64,000 nucleotides of DNA from Hyphomonadaceae bacterium TMED5 (lineage in GTDB: Bacteria; Pseudomonadota; Alphaproteobacteria; Caulobacterales; Hyphomonadaceae). The notes under the pieces were generated by a model, which saw only the letters and a program-made list of their open reading frames with translations, did not search any database and was not told the DNA's origin. The translations under genes and the position numbers were made by a program. Positions 26,811-34,480 of this stretch are shown piece after piece (position 1 is the stretch's first letter; each line of letters begins with the position of its first letter). The stretch lies in the NCBI GenBank assembly GCA_002173095.1, contig NHBK01000010.1:62001-126000 (forward strand), written 5' to 3'.

Positions 26811-27329
26811 TTAGGCCGCTTTTTTAGCGAGAGACGTTGTCAGTTTCTCAATAGCTTCGTCGCGTTCGATGTTTTCGACTGCGGCAAGCTCGCGGGCCAT
26901 ACGGTCCAGAGCAGATTCATAGAGCTGACGCTCAGAATAAGATTGCTCTGGCTGGTCTTCAGCACGGTGCAGGTCGCGCACCACTTCAGCGATTGAAATC
27001 AGATCACCCGAGTTGATCTTTGCTTCGTATTCCTGAGCACGACGGCTCCACATGGTACGTTTGATGCGAGCGCGGCCACCCAGCGTGCGCAGTGCATCGT
27101 CAACCAGTTTAGATCCGGCAAGAGCGCGCATGCCAGAAGCAACAGCGCGAGCGGTCGGAACGCGGAGGATCATTTTGTCCTGCTCAAATGAAACGACATA
27201 GACTTCAAGCTCAATGCCAGCGACTGATTCTTTTTCAATGCCGGTGATGCTGCCGACACCGTGAGCCGGGTAAACGACGTGTTGACCGACTTCGAACGCT
27301 GCTTTGTTGTCTTGAGCTCGTTTTGCCAT
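26811..27329 (-). CDS. carD: CarD-family transcription regulator
   Basis: 172 residues. The N-terminal RNA-polymerase-interacting Tudor-like domain is clear (FEVGQHVVYPAHGVGSITGIE), followed by the helical DNA-binding part (RARIKRTMWSRRAQEYEAKI and the acidic EVVRDLH segment). CarD-type proteins stabilise open promoter complexes, affecting rRNA and stress genes. The gene sits 64 bases upstream of rpoH2. ATG 27329 has GAGG 10 bases upstream; longer in-frame starts lack signals. A CtrA-like box lies about 90 bases upstream. Confidence 0.94.
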   Translation of the reverse strand: MAKRAQDNKAAFEVGQHVVYPAHGVGSITGIEKESVAGIELEVYVVSFEQDKMILRVPTARAVASGMRALAGSKLVDDALRTLGGRARIKRTMWSRRAQEYEAKINSGDLISIAEVVRDLHRAEDQPEQSYSERQLYESALDRMARELAAVENIERDEAIEKLTTSLAKKAA

Positions 27330-27419
27330 CTTTTTATTACCTCTCAACGCAAACATATACGCGCCAACAGCCAACTCATCCAATCGAGACAGGATCTTGA
27401 TTGGTAGCGTTAAGCGTTG

Positions 27420-27434
27420 TTAACCTTTCGTTAA
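27420..27434 (-). promoter_or_regulatory. CtrA-box match upstream of carD
   Basis: The sequence fits TTAA-N7-TTAA exactly, and on the minus strand it continues as TTAAC, the full CtrA consensus known from Caulobacter. A further TTAA half-site lies at 27410-27413. It is placed 91-105 bases upstream of the carD start codon. Confidence 0.55.
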
Positions 27435-27451
27435 GAAAATATCGCGCGGGC

Positions 27452-27465
27452 GTGCTATATAGCAC
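27452..27465. repeat. Perfect 14-bp palindrome in the carD upstream region
   Basis: GTGCTATATAGCAC reads the same on both strands. It contains TATATA, which could be a -10 element on either strand, so it may be both promoter and operator. Confidence 0.5.
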
Positions 27466-27652
27466 AAAAGTTATCAAAAGAATAGTACCCAGCGTCTGTA
27501 TGACGATTCAGTATTCACTTCGTCTGTTCGCGGGCAGATCGGCCCGCCTACGCCTGAACTCTATTATAGCCCAAAAATAGCAAAAACGCCAATGCGCTAT
27601 ACATTGGCGTTTTGAGAGCTCTCAATGGAGCAGATTTCTAGTCTTATAAAAG
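27466..27652. other. carD-fdxA intergenic segment with two hairpins
   Basis: This is the remainder of a gap of more than 300 bases. It holds GCGGGC/GCCCGC (27530-27535 and 27542-27547) and the strong terminator-like stem at 27583-27613. It has no coding frame. It may be fdxA terminator plus carD promoter only, or may encode a small RNA. Confidence 0.35.
27583..27613 (-). terminator. Terminator of fdxA
   Basis: A perfect 12-bp inverted repeat (AAAACGCCAATG and CATTGGCGTTTT) with a 7-nt loop. On the minus strand it lies 40 bases past the fdxA stop and is followed by TGCTATTTTTGG. It could also act on the plus strand. Confidence 0.75.
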
Positions 27653-27994
27653 CTAGGTGCCCGTGCCCGGCTTTTCAGAGAAGTACTTCTCGTACTTACC
27701 CTTCTCTTCAGCGAACTTATCCCGGTCAGCCGGCGGTGTTCCCATGAGGGTAATATTCGGCCAGACCTCAGCAAATTTGGAGTTGATCTTCAGCCATTTG
27801 CCGTCCGGCTCATCCTCTGTATCAGGCACAATTGCCTCAACTGGGCATTCCGGTTCACACACGCCGCAATCAATACATTCGTCCGGATGAATAACGAGGA
27901 AGTTTTCGCCCTCATAGAAACAATCAACCGGACAAACTTCGACACAATCCATGTATTTACACTTAATACAGGCATCAGTGACGATATAAGTCAT
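27653..27994 (-). CDS. fdxA: 7Fe ferredoxin FdxA
   Basis: 113-residue electron carrier. The first cluster motif [18 protein letters not shown] and the second, [16 protein letters not shown], are those of [3Fe-4S][4Fe-4S] ferredoxins of the FdxA group, with the usual C-terminal extension containing [14 protein letters not shown]. The redox partner is not evident from the neighbours. The order helicase, S4, TerB, fdxA, carD is conserved in alphaproteobacteria. GGAG precedes the ATG. Confidence 0.96.
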   Translation of the reverse strand: MTYIVTDACIKCKYMDCVEVCPVDCFYEGENFLVIHPDECIDCGVCEPECPVEAIVPDTEDEPDGKWLKINSKFAEVWPNITLMGTPPADRDKFAEEKGKYEKYFSEKPGTGT

Positions 27995-28058
27995 TCAAAC
28001 ATTCTCCGAGCATTTGCAGGTGGTCACATGCGACCGCAATGCCAGAAAGTCAATTGAG

Positions 28059-28511
28059 TTAAGCTAAAGACTGCTGTTCTGCTCGCTGTCTGGCCTCAGC
28101 GCGATCACGATCGGCCACATGAAGCAATGATGCGACGTGACGAACGAAGGCATCCTCGAAAGGACACTTCTCTCCGTCAGCCAGGGTCACATAATAAAGC
28201 CCCTCAACAAATGAGATGCGGTTCTCGATCGGCAGCTCTTTCACCAGCGTTGTGAACTGGTGCGCGCCCGTCGCCTGTTCAGCCAGATCTTCAGCCTCAT
28301 CGAGGATATCCCCCGCCTCTTCCAGACTGATGTTAAAAGTCTTGATCAGCACTTCGGTAATCCGTGTGCTTTCAATCTCCGCGTAAATGCCGTCTGTCAG
28401 CGCTGTTTCAACGAGCAGCGCAGCAGCAGCGACTTTCGGGTCCTCTGTACGGCCCGCATTAGCTTCAGGTTCAGACTCTGACCCAAAGAGTGATTTCAAC
28501 CAGCTCAGCAT
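28059..28511 (-). CDS. TerB-family helical protein
   Basis: 150 residues. After a short hydrophobic start (MLSWLKSLFG) comes an all-helical TerB-like domain with acidic metal-binding-type patterns (VETALTDGIYAEIE, GLYYVTLADGEKCPFE). TerB relatives bind metal and are linked to tellurite resistance or membrane stress, though stand-alone members have no proven role. ATG 28511 with AAGGAC is preferred over a longer in-frame start. It lies between the S4 gene and fdxA in one transcription direction. Confidence 0.85.
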   Translation of the reverse strand: MLSWLKSLFGSESEPEANAGRTEDPKVAAAALLVETALTDGIYAEIESTRITEVLIKTFNISLEEAGDILDEAEDLAEQATGAHQFTTLVKELPIENRISFVEGLYYVTLADGEKCPFEDAFVRHVASLLHVADRDRAEARQRAEQQSLA

Positions 28512-28563
28512 TTGAATGTCCTTGAACTTCCCGGGAAAAAACGACAGCACTTGATCGATCACG

Positions 28564-28860
28564 TCAACCCTGCTCGCCGGTTTCCTCTGTCAGTGTGTCA
28601 TAGAAACCCTGTGCTTCGGCAGCAGGTCCGCGACGCGCAGGCAAACCGAGCACGCGCACGGTTAAGACCTGCCCCCGCGCGCGAAAGGTGAGGACATCGC
28701 CCTCACACACTGTCGCGCCCGGTTTCTGGGATTTGCGCACCATGCCGGTCCGGTCAATGCGTACGCCCTTTTGAGACACCGCTTTGGCGGCGTCTGCGCG
28801 CATTTTGAAAAACCGTGTTCGCCACAGCCAGATATCGAGACGCTGTTCGGTCTCGTCCAA
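28564..28860 (-). CDS. S4-domain RNA-binding protein (Hsp15-like)
   Basis: 98 residues consisting mainly of an S4 fold (RLDIWLWRTRFFKMRADAAKAV and GVRIDRTGMVRKSQKPGATV, each cited in part). Hsp15-like proteins bind free 50S subunits carrying nascent chains in E. coli; the same role here is inference. The probable start is a TTG at 28860, six bases after the helicase stop codon, with AAGAG nearby. No better in-frame ATG exists. Confidence 0.88.
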   Translation of the reverse strand: MDETEQRLDIWLWRTRFFKMRADAAKAVSQKGVRIDRTGMVRKSQKPGATVCEGDVLTFRARGQVLTVRVLGLPARRGPAAEAQGFYDTLTEETGEQG

Positions 28861-28865
28861 GGCAA

Positions 28866-31712
28866 TCAGCTCTTAGGCGTTTCGGGTTCAGAACCACCTT
28901 CGGCAGGAGGCGTTTCCGGGGCCGCAGGCGTTTCTACTGGCGCAGCTGTGTCCGGTGTCACCACAGGCGTTTCAACGCTCGCGTCTTCAACCTTCACCTC
29001 TGGCTCAGTCGCAGCAGCTTCAGGCTTTGCGGCCTTTGGCTTTTTCTTCTTCGGCTTCGGCTTAGGCTTTGGTTCTGGTGGCAGAAGCGAAGCCAGAGCA
29101 GCGAACGGATTATCCGGGTCCTGCTTGCGAGCTTCAGCGCGTTCAGCTGCCCGCGCCTTGGCCTGACCGCGCTGGTCATTGCGTTGCGGGCGATTACCGC
29201 CCTTGCCTGTCGCCGCCTTGCCGCGACCTGTTGGACGCAGACCACCTTCGCGGTTTGGCGGGCCTTTGCGCGGACCACGATCCGGACGACCTTCCGGGCG
29301 AGCACGCGCTTTAAAGCGCCAATTCTTCACCGCACCGGTTTCAGCATCATGTTCAGCAGGTGCCAGACCATAATCTTTCAGCACTTCAACGAAGGCTTCT
29401 CCCGGACAGGACACAACTGAAGCCAACTCAGCTGGAATTTCGAACAGGTTCTTGCCCGCTTCCTTGCGGCGCTTATCGATTTCCCAGGCCAGACGTTCAG
29501 CAAGGTCGGCGCGGATCGCACGCGGACCAAACTTGATATAGCCCTGATTGTTGAGCGCAGCGTCGCTCCAGCCCACTTCTACGGGGAATGAGCCTGCGCC
29601 CGTTGGCGCGATCATCACATCGGTATCATTGAAGACAGAGAATAGACGCGCGATCAGAGCCTGTTGCGCAGGCTTTGTCGTTTCCGGCGCATAAGCCGCC
29701 ACACGGCCTGCACGAATGCCCCAGCCTTTCAACGCTTCACGTTCTTCAGCAGACAAACGAACCGGTGGCTCATCCTTGCGCAGATCGATCGATGCACCGG
29801 ATTCCAGAACCCGATACGCCAGACCACGCGCAACGCCCGGAAGCTCTGCATCATTCAGCTGTCGCTTAAGCGCCAGAAGCGCAGGCAGAAGCTTTGCAGA
29901 ATATTCGGTGACATAGCTCTCGCAGCGCGCACGCGCAGCTTCGCGTTCTTCCGGCGCGGAATCTTCTGCACCAATGAGTTCAGCGCGCGGCGACAGCCAG
30001 TCCGCACCTTTTGTCAGGCGCGCGACAGGTTTGTCCGCATACAGCACCTGGCCATAATCATTGATAGCAAACGCAACCAGATCCGCTTTCGCGATGTCTG
30101 ACAGTCTTTGAGAGAGAACGGGTTTCAGAGCCTGTAGCGCAGCATTGCGCACAGCTTTACCTTCAATGGTCTTCGCATCTGTCACAGGACGGAATACCAA
30201 TCCTTCAAGATGACCGACCACATGGCCTTCAATCGTGATCTCACCGTTATCGCCAAATCCGGCTTCCATTGCATCCTCTCGGCTGAGCCCTCGCATTAAT
30301 GCGGTGGTTCTCTTGTCTACAAAGCGAAGAGTCAAACACTCATGAAGAGCATCTGACAAAAGATCTTCTATTTCTCGCGTCTGGGCGCGCCAGCTTTCAG
30401 CATCTTCGACCCAGTCCGACCGGTTGGCGGCATACGTCCAAGTGCGGATTGCTGCAAGTCGCGTCTGTAATACATCCAGATCGCCTTCAGTGGAACGCAA
30501 ACGTGAAAGAGCGGTTTCCATCCAGTCGCAAGAAAGCCGCGCGCCCGGTTCTGCGAGCTGAGACCAGAGCGATTGTACCACACGTAAATGCCCGTCAACG
30601 CCCGTACGCCGGAAATCTGGCAGACAGCATAAATCCCAAAGCCGTTTCACATGTGCCGGGGAGCGCGTCGCTGTCTGAACATCTGTATCCATAGCCAGAC
30701 GGCGTAATGTCGCTTCGTCCAGCGCATCCGGCGTCTGGCGCAGAATGGACTCGCCAGATGGCATTGTCAGTGAACGGAGTAATTGGTCAATCGACTTATA
30801 GGACAGATCATAATTGCGCCATTGGATCTGTTCCACAGGCTCGAAATTATGCGCTTCAATGCAAGCGACCATTTCTTCATCGAAGGGCAGGCAGTCCGCT
30901 GTCTCGCCAAATGTACCATCGGTGCGGAACCGCCCGGCCCGACCCGCAATCTGCCCGGCCTCTGTGGATGTGAGCTGACGCCTGCGCCGCCCGTCAAACT
31001 TTGCGCGCGATGCAAAAGCGATGTGTTCCACATCCAGATTAAGCCCCATGCCGATGGCATCTGTCGCGACCAGATAATCCACCTCGCCGGACTGATACAT
31101 CTCCACCTGCGCATTGCGGGTGCGCGGGCTGAGCGCGCCCATCACCACCGCTGAACCACCGCGCTGGCGCTTTAGCAGCTCAGCAATGGCGTACACTTCG
31201 TCTGCAGAAAACGCGACAATCGCCGAACGCTTCGGCAATTTCGTGATCTTTGTCGGGCCCGTATAAGTCAGCTCGGAAAAACGCTCTCTATGCGTTGTGT
31301 CGACATCCAGCCCCAGCTTGTGCAGCGCATTTCGCATAGGCTCAGAGCCGAGCAGAAGCGTTTCATGCACGCCGCGCGCATGCAGAAGGCGATGCGTAAA
31401 AACGTGACCACGATCCGGGTCTGAGGCGAGCTGAATTTCATCGACGGCGAGAAAATCCACCTTCTGCGATAAGGGCATAGCCTCTACCGTGCAGATGAAA
31501 TAGCGTGCCTTTTCCGGCCAGATGCGCTCTTCGCCGGTCACCAGCGCAACCGCAGCCTCGCCCTTGCGAGCGACCACTTTGTCGTAAATCTCGCGGGCAA
31601 GCAGGCGCAAAGGCAAGCCGATCATGCCCGACCGATAAGCCAGCATGCGTTCCAGCGCGTAATGCGTTTTTCCGGTATTTGTCGGGCCGAGCACGGCCAC
31701 GAGCTTGCTCAT
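28866..31712 (-). CDS. SUV3-like DExH RNA helicase
   Basis: 948 residues. The N-terminus holds Walker A GPTNTGKTHYALERM, Walker B FLAVDEIQLASDPDRGH, and motif VI AGQIAGRAGRFR, a pattern typical of SUV3/MgpS-like helicases. The middle is helical. The last about 110 residues are basic then Pro/Glu/Lys-rich and probably disordered, suited to RNA or protein contacts. Mitochondrial SUV3 works in RNA decay; the bacterial substrate is not defined. It is first gene of the helicase-S4-TerB-fdxA-carD-rpoH2 direction block. Confidence 0.92.
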   Translation of the reverse strand: MSKLVAVLGPTNTGKTHYALERMLAYRSGMIGLPLRLLAREIYDKVVARKGEAAVALVTGEERIWPEKARYFICTVEAMPLSQKVDFLAVDEIQLASDPDRGHVFTHRLLHARGVHETLLLGSEPMRNALHKLGLDVDTTHRERFSELTYTGPTKITKLPKRSAIVAFSADEVYAIAELLKRQRGGSAVVMGALSPRTRNAQVEMYQSGEVDYLVATDAIGMGLNLDVEHIAFASRAKFDGRRRRQLTSTEAGQIAGRAGRFRTDGTFGETADCLPFDEEMVACIEAHNFEPVEQIQWRNYDLSYKSIDQLLRSLTMPSGESILRQTPDALDEATLRRLAMDTDVQTATRSPAHVKRLWDLCCLPDFRRTGVDGHLRVVQSLWSQLAEPGARLSCDWMETALSRLRSTEGDLDVLQTRLAAIRTWTYAANRSDWVEDAESWRAQTREIEDLLSDALHECLTLRFVDKRTTALMRGLSREDAMEAGFGDNGEITIEGHVVGHLEGLVFRPVTDAKTIEGKAVRNAALQALKPVLSQRLSDIAKADLVAFAINDYGQVLYADKPVARLTKGADWLSPRAELIGAEDSAPEEREAARARCESYVTEYSAKLLPALLALKRQLNDAELPGVARGLAYRVLESGASIDLRKDEPPVRLSAEEREALKGWGIRAGRVAAYAPETTKPAQQALIARLFSVFNDTDVMIAPTGAGSFPVEVGWSDAALNNQGYIKFGPRAIRADLAERLAWEIDKRRKEAGKNLFEIPAELASVVSCPGEAFVEVLKDYGLAPAEHDAETGAVKNWRFKARARPEGRPDRGPRKGPPNREGGLRPTGRGKAATGKGGNRPQRNDQRGQAKARAAERAEARKQDPDNPFAALASLLPPEPKPKPKPKKKKPKAAKPEAAATEPEVKVEDASVETPVVTPDTAAPVETPAAPETPPAEGGSEPETPKS

Positions 31713-31804
31713 AGGGAGAATTTCCAGAGTTCTTATCTCTGGACTGACCTAAAGGTCGGCCTGAATTGAAGCAAGAGCAATTCGACTTACGGGCTGATAA
31801 CTAC
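31713..31804. other. Helicase upstream region
   Basis: Short spacer between the helicase start and the left repeat copy. It should contain the helicase promoter on the minus strand. Nothing else was seen. Confidence 0.35.
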
Positions 31805-31829
31805 TCAGCTGCCTGCGCGTGATGCAATT
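31805..31829 (-). repeat. 25-bp direct repeat, left copy
   Basis: Identical over 25 bases to 32838-32862. Read on the minus strand it spells LHHAQAAE followed by a stop codon (TAG), the same peptide end as the PH-domain gene, but with no open frame leading into it (a TAA occurs about 20 codons earlier in that frame). It marks the left edge of the AT-rich sulfotransferase segment. Confidence 0.9.
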
Positions 31830-32136
31830 TTCTTTTACCTTTCGGTCGAAATGAATCGAGCCTTCTTTTTATTTAGAAGGCGTATCTTCTTTTGCAAACT
31901 ACAACTACAAAACAACAGGGCAGCTTCGGTATAAAAGGCACAAGTCAATGACTAAAAAGCACCCCTCGAGCACAGACCACTCATTGCTGGATTCAATAAT
32001 TCATAAGCCGAAAGAGGCATCACTTGCGTTCAAAGTTAATGCAAAAAGCAACTTTTCATTGCCCTGATTTAATCATGCCCGCGACGGCACATCAGTTTAA
32101 GCATAAAACTGTCAGTGCAAAATTCCGGGGGCGACT
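31830..32136. other. AT-rich leader of the sulfotransferase cassette
   Basis: Low-GC sequence unlike its surroundings. It contains the hairpin GCCTTCT/AGAAGGC (31860-31881) close to the left repeat, a possible 39-codon gene (31948-32067) and the sulfotransferase upstream region. No transposase or integrase remnant was seen. Confidence 0.5.
31948..32067 (+). CDS. Possible 39-residue small protein in the cassette
   Basis: A short frame MTKKHPSSTDHSLLDSII... ending KSNFSLP, hydrophilic and basic. AAGG lies 9 bases before the ATG. It is AT-rich like the following gene. It could be a real small protein, a leader peptide, or chance; there is no homology I recognise. Confidence 0.3.
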   Translation: MTKKHPSSTDHSLLDSIIHKPKEASLAFKVNAKSNFSLP

Positions 32137-32814
32137 GTGGCTACAGCTTTTATAAATTTGAAAAATGCAATCAGTCAGGTGAAAAATCCGGACGTAAAGA
32201 TCTTTTTTATCGGATTTAACAAATGCGGCACAACTTCTTTTCACCGCTTATTATCAAAGAGTGGTATCAAGTCTGCACACTGGCGATTCAAGAAACACTC
32301 TCTCGTTTCTGACAGACCCAATCGCCTTTTGTCATCGGAATACCGATACCTCGCGCTTGAAATGGATTGCGCTCAAACCACCAATGATTTGCATGAGTTT
32401 TGCAAGGCTTTCACCGCCTTCTCTGATATTTTCTATTTTTCTGAGACAGTACAACTTGAAAAAATTCTTGACTTCGAAGCAATGCACGAAGCGTTTCCTA
32501 AGTCATACTTCATCCTGAATGATAGGAACGAAGATAATTGGATCAAATCAAGGTTGAACCATAGAGGAGGCGACCTTATTCGTCGAGCAATGGCCTTTAG
32601 CCGCAAATCAGAGCGCGAAGTCGTTGACCAATGGCGAGAGACGCGCCAGGTTCACTACCAAAATGTCCGGTCCTTTTTTGCGGAAAAAAAACAATTCCTT
32701 CATTTTGATATCGAACGAGACCACATTACAAAATTTTGCAAATTTGTTTCACCACATTTCGATATTGATGAAGCATCTTGGGGAAACGAAAACAAAACCC
32801 GAGATTCCAAGTGA
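32137..32814 (+). CDS. Sulfotransferase-family protein on a repeat-bounded AT-rich segment
   Basis: 225 residues, cytoplasmic, resembling sulfotransferases that use PAPS. The 5'-phosphosulfate loop is FFIGFNKCGTTSFHRLL and the second nucleotide-binding helix region reads YFILNDRNEDNWIKSRLNH. The acceptor cannot be guessed; relatives modify surface glycans or lipids. The start is GTG 32137 after a G-rich stretch (CGGGGG). Base and codon use (many AAA, TTT, ATT) differ plainly from flanking genes, and the gene lies between two 25-bp direct repeats, so recent acquisition is likely. Confidence 0.8.
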   Translation: MATAFINLKNAISQVKNPDVKIFFIGFNKCGTTSFHRLLSKSGIKSAHWRFKKHSLVSDRPNRLLSSEYRYLALEMDCAQTTNDLHEFCKAFTAFSDIFYFSETVQLEKILDFEAMHEAFPKSYFILNDRNEDNWIKSRLNHRGGDLIRRAMAFSRKSEREVVDQWRETRQVHYQNVRSFFAEKKQFLHFDIERDHITKFCKFVSPHFDIDEASWGNENKTRDSK

Positions 32815-32833
32815 AAAATTGTCGTGACTTGGT

Positions 32834-33295
32834 TCATTCAGCTGCCTGCGCGTGATGCAATTCTTCGGAAAGCATTTCCATCGGCGCGGCCTGCGCATGC
32901 ATGCGAGCCTCTTCAATAGCGGCAACAAACCTGCCTGGATGGGCCATAATAGGGAAATCAATACCACCCTCACCGCGCCCCTGCACAATCACATCGCCAT
33001 ACCCAAAAATACGCCCGAAAAAGCTCTGATAAATATGCGCGCCTTCAATGGCGTCGAGCTCAAGATCAATCATATGCGCGGTGAACAAGCCGGTCTTCAG
33101 CACAATGCGCCGTGAGGTGACGCAGAATTCTGTTGTGGCAAAGCGCACCTTCATCTTGATGAAAAGATAAATACCAATCAGGAACACGCCCAGAAACAGC
33201 AGCGTCATCCACGCCATGAATTTATGCAGGCCGTGAAAGTCACCGCAATATTCTATGGCCTCTCCGTCGAACAGGCGCTTGCTGATATATTTCAT
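32834..33295 (-). CDS. PH-domain (bPH2/YdbS-like) membrane protein
   Basis: 153 residues with one hydrophobic hairpin near residues 28-48 (WMTLLFLGVFLIGIYLFI) and a bacterial PH-like domain (FCVTSRRIVLKTGLFTAHMIDLEL and IFGYGDVIVQGRGEGG, cited in part). Such proteins are small membrane proteins of mostly unknown role. The final codons EELHHAQAAE are duplicated at 31805-31829, so the 3' end of this gene seems to be the junction of the sulfotransferase insert. Confidence 0.88.
   Translation of the reverse strand: MKYISKRLFDGEAIEYCGDFHGLHKFMAWMTLLFLGVFLIGIYLFIKMKVRFATTEFCVTSRRIVLKTGLFTAHMIDLELDAIEGAHIYQSFFGRIFGYGDVIVQGRGEGGIDFPIMAHPGRFVAAIEEARMHAQAAPMEMLSEELHHAQAAE
32838..32862 (-). repeat. 25-bp direct repeat, right copy
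   Basis: Identical to 31805-31829, 1033 bases away. This copy is inside the PH-domain coding region and encodes its last residues; the gene stop (TGA, 32834-32836) lies just beyond. Confidence 0.9.
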
Positions 33296-33351
33296 CTCAT
33301 CTCTCCGGGATTGAAGAGTGAACGCCCCATTTGCACAATCCGTTCCGAATT

Positions 33352-33406
33352 GGCCGATTGTCGTTGAACTGAGCCACTAGCACGCCTTAACGTGGGCCAA
33401 TTGTCG
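33352..33406. repeat. Pair of GGCC(G/A)ATTGTCG direct repeats
   Basis: Two 12-base copies (33352-33363 and 33395-33406, 11 of 12 identical) spaced 43 bases start to start, about four helical turns, between the divergent PH-domain and FGE-like genes. A possible operator pair. Confidence 0.4.
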
Positions 33407-33422
33407 GAAGGTGGAGATAGCG

Positions 33423-34406
33423 ATGAAAATGCAAGCAGCTTGCTTAGTTTTGCTCGTTGGCTCTTGTGGGCTCAATCAGTCGCCCGATCGCCTCTCCAGA
33501 GTGCAACACGCCTCTGTCAGCGAAGTTGAGATTCATCAGCGCCTCCCAGACGACTATCGAGCGGGAGACGTTTTCACGGACTCTTTTAGTCCGGGCGAAA
33601 ATGGCCCGCAAATGGTCGTTATTCCCCCAGGCACATTTTTGATGGGATCGCCTGAAACGGAAGAGGGCCGTTACCCGGACGAAGGCCCGCAACAGCAGAT
33701 TACGATCGATTATTCATTCGCGGTTGGTCGCTTTGAAGTGACATGGGAGGAATACTGGAACTGCGTCGATGCTGACGGGTGTCCTGTGTCCTATGCGATG
33801 CAGCGCGATGACGCGGCAAGTCAGGGTTTGATGCCTATGTCCGGCCTGAGCTGGCATGAAGCGCACAGCTATACGGATTGGTTGAGCCGCTCGACTGGAG
33901 AGACATACAGACTGCTGAGCGAAGCAGAGTGGGAGTATGTGGCGCGCGCGGGCACGACGGGTAGGTTTTCGAATGATAAAGGCGAGGCCGAGTTGTGTGA
34001 TATCGCGAACGGGAGCGATATTACACGTCTTTCAGAGTTCAACACTCAGGGAAACCCAGATTGTGACGACGGCTTTTTTGGCGCGGCTCCCGTGGGCAGT
34101 TTCGCGCCAAATCCGTTTGGATTGTATGATGTCCATGGGAACGTCACTGAATGGATTCAGGATTGTTATGTCGATAATCTTAGGAACATTCCAACCGATG
34201 GGTCTGCAAGGCCCGTAGAACAGTGTGCTTTCGATAACATTATCCCGACTAAAGGGGGGTCGTTTGCGATTGCTGCAGAGTGGCTGAGGTCGGCCTCTCG
34301 GCTTCAGCGACGTGGAGCGAATCAACGAAATGCTCTTACCGGGTTTAGGGTGGCGAGGGATATCGACTTCGCCTCAACAGACGCGGCAGCGATAAGCGAC
34401 GGGTAG
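33423..34406 (+). CDS. FGE/SUMF1-fold lipoprotein, probably not a formylglycine generator
   Basis: 327 residues with a lipoprotein signal (LVLLVGSC). The domain is clear: GPQMVVIPPGTFLMGSP, VGRFEVTWEEYWNCVD, MSGLSWHEAHSYTDWLS, RLLSEAEWEYVARAG, FGLYDVHGNVTEWIQD and TGFRVARD. True sulfatase-activating enzymes carry a Cys pair near KGGSF...R; here that region reads AAEWLRSASRLQRRG without Cys, so oxidation of sulfatases is unlikely. A binding or envelope role is inferred. ATG 33423 follows GGAG at six bases. Four Cys (NCVDADGC, LCD, DCD) suggest disulfides. Confidence 0.88.
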   Translation: MKMQAACLVLLVGSCGLNQSPDRLSRVQHASVSEVEIHQRLPDDYRAGDVFTDSFSPGENGPQMVVIPPGTFLMGSPETEEGRYPDEGPQQQITIDYSFAVGRFEVTWEEYWNCVDADGCPVSYAMQRDDAASQGLMPMSGLSWHEAHSYTDWLSRSTGETYRLLSEAEWEYVARAGTTGRFSNDKGEAELCDIANGSDITRLSEFNTQGNPDCDDGFFGAAPVGSFAPNPFGLYDVHGNVTEWIQDCYVDNLRNIPTDGSARPVEQCAFDNIIPTKGGSFAIAAEWLRSASRLQRRGANQRNALTGFRVARDIDFASTDAAAISDG

Positions 34407-34480
34407 TTTTCCCGTTGAACTCCCCCGCCCCAGCCTCTACCTCTTTGCGGTGAAGGAATATCAGGAAGGGAGACTGGCGC

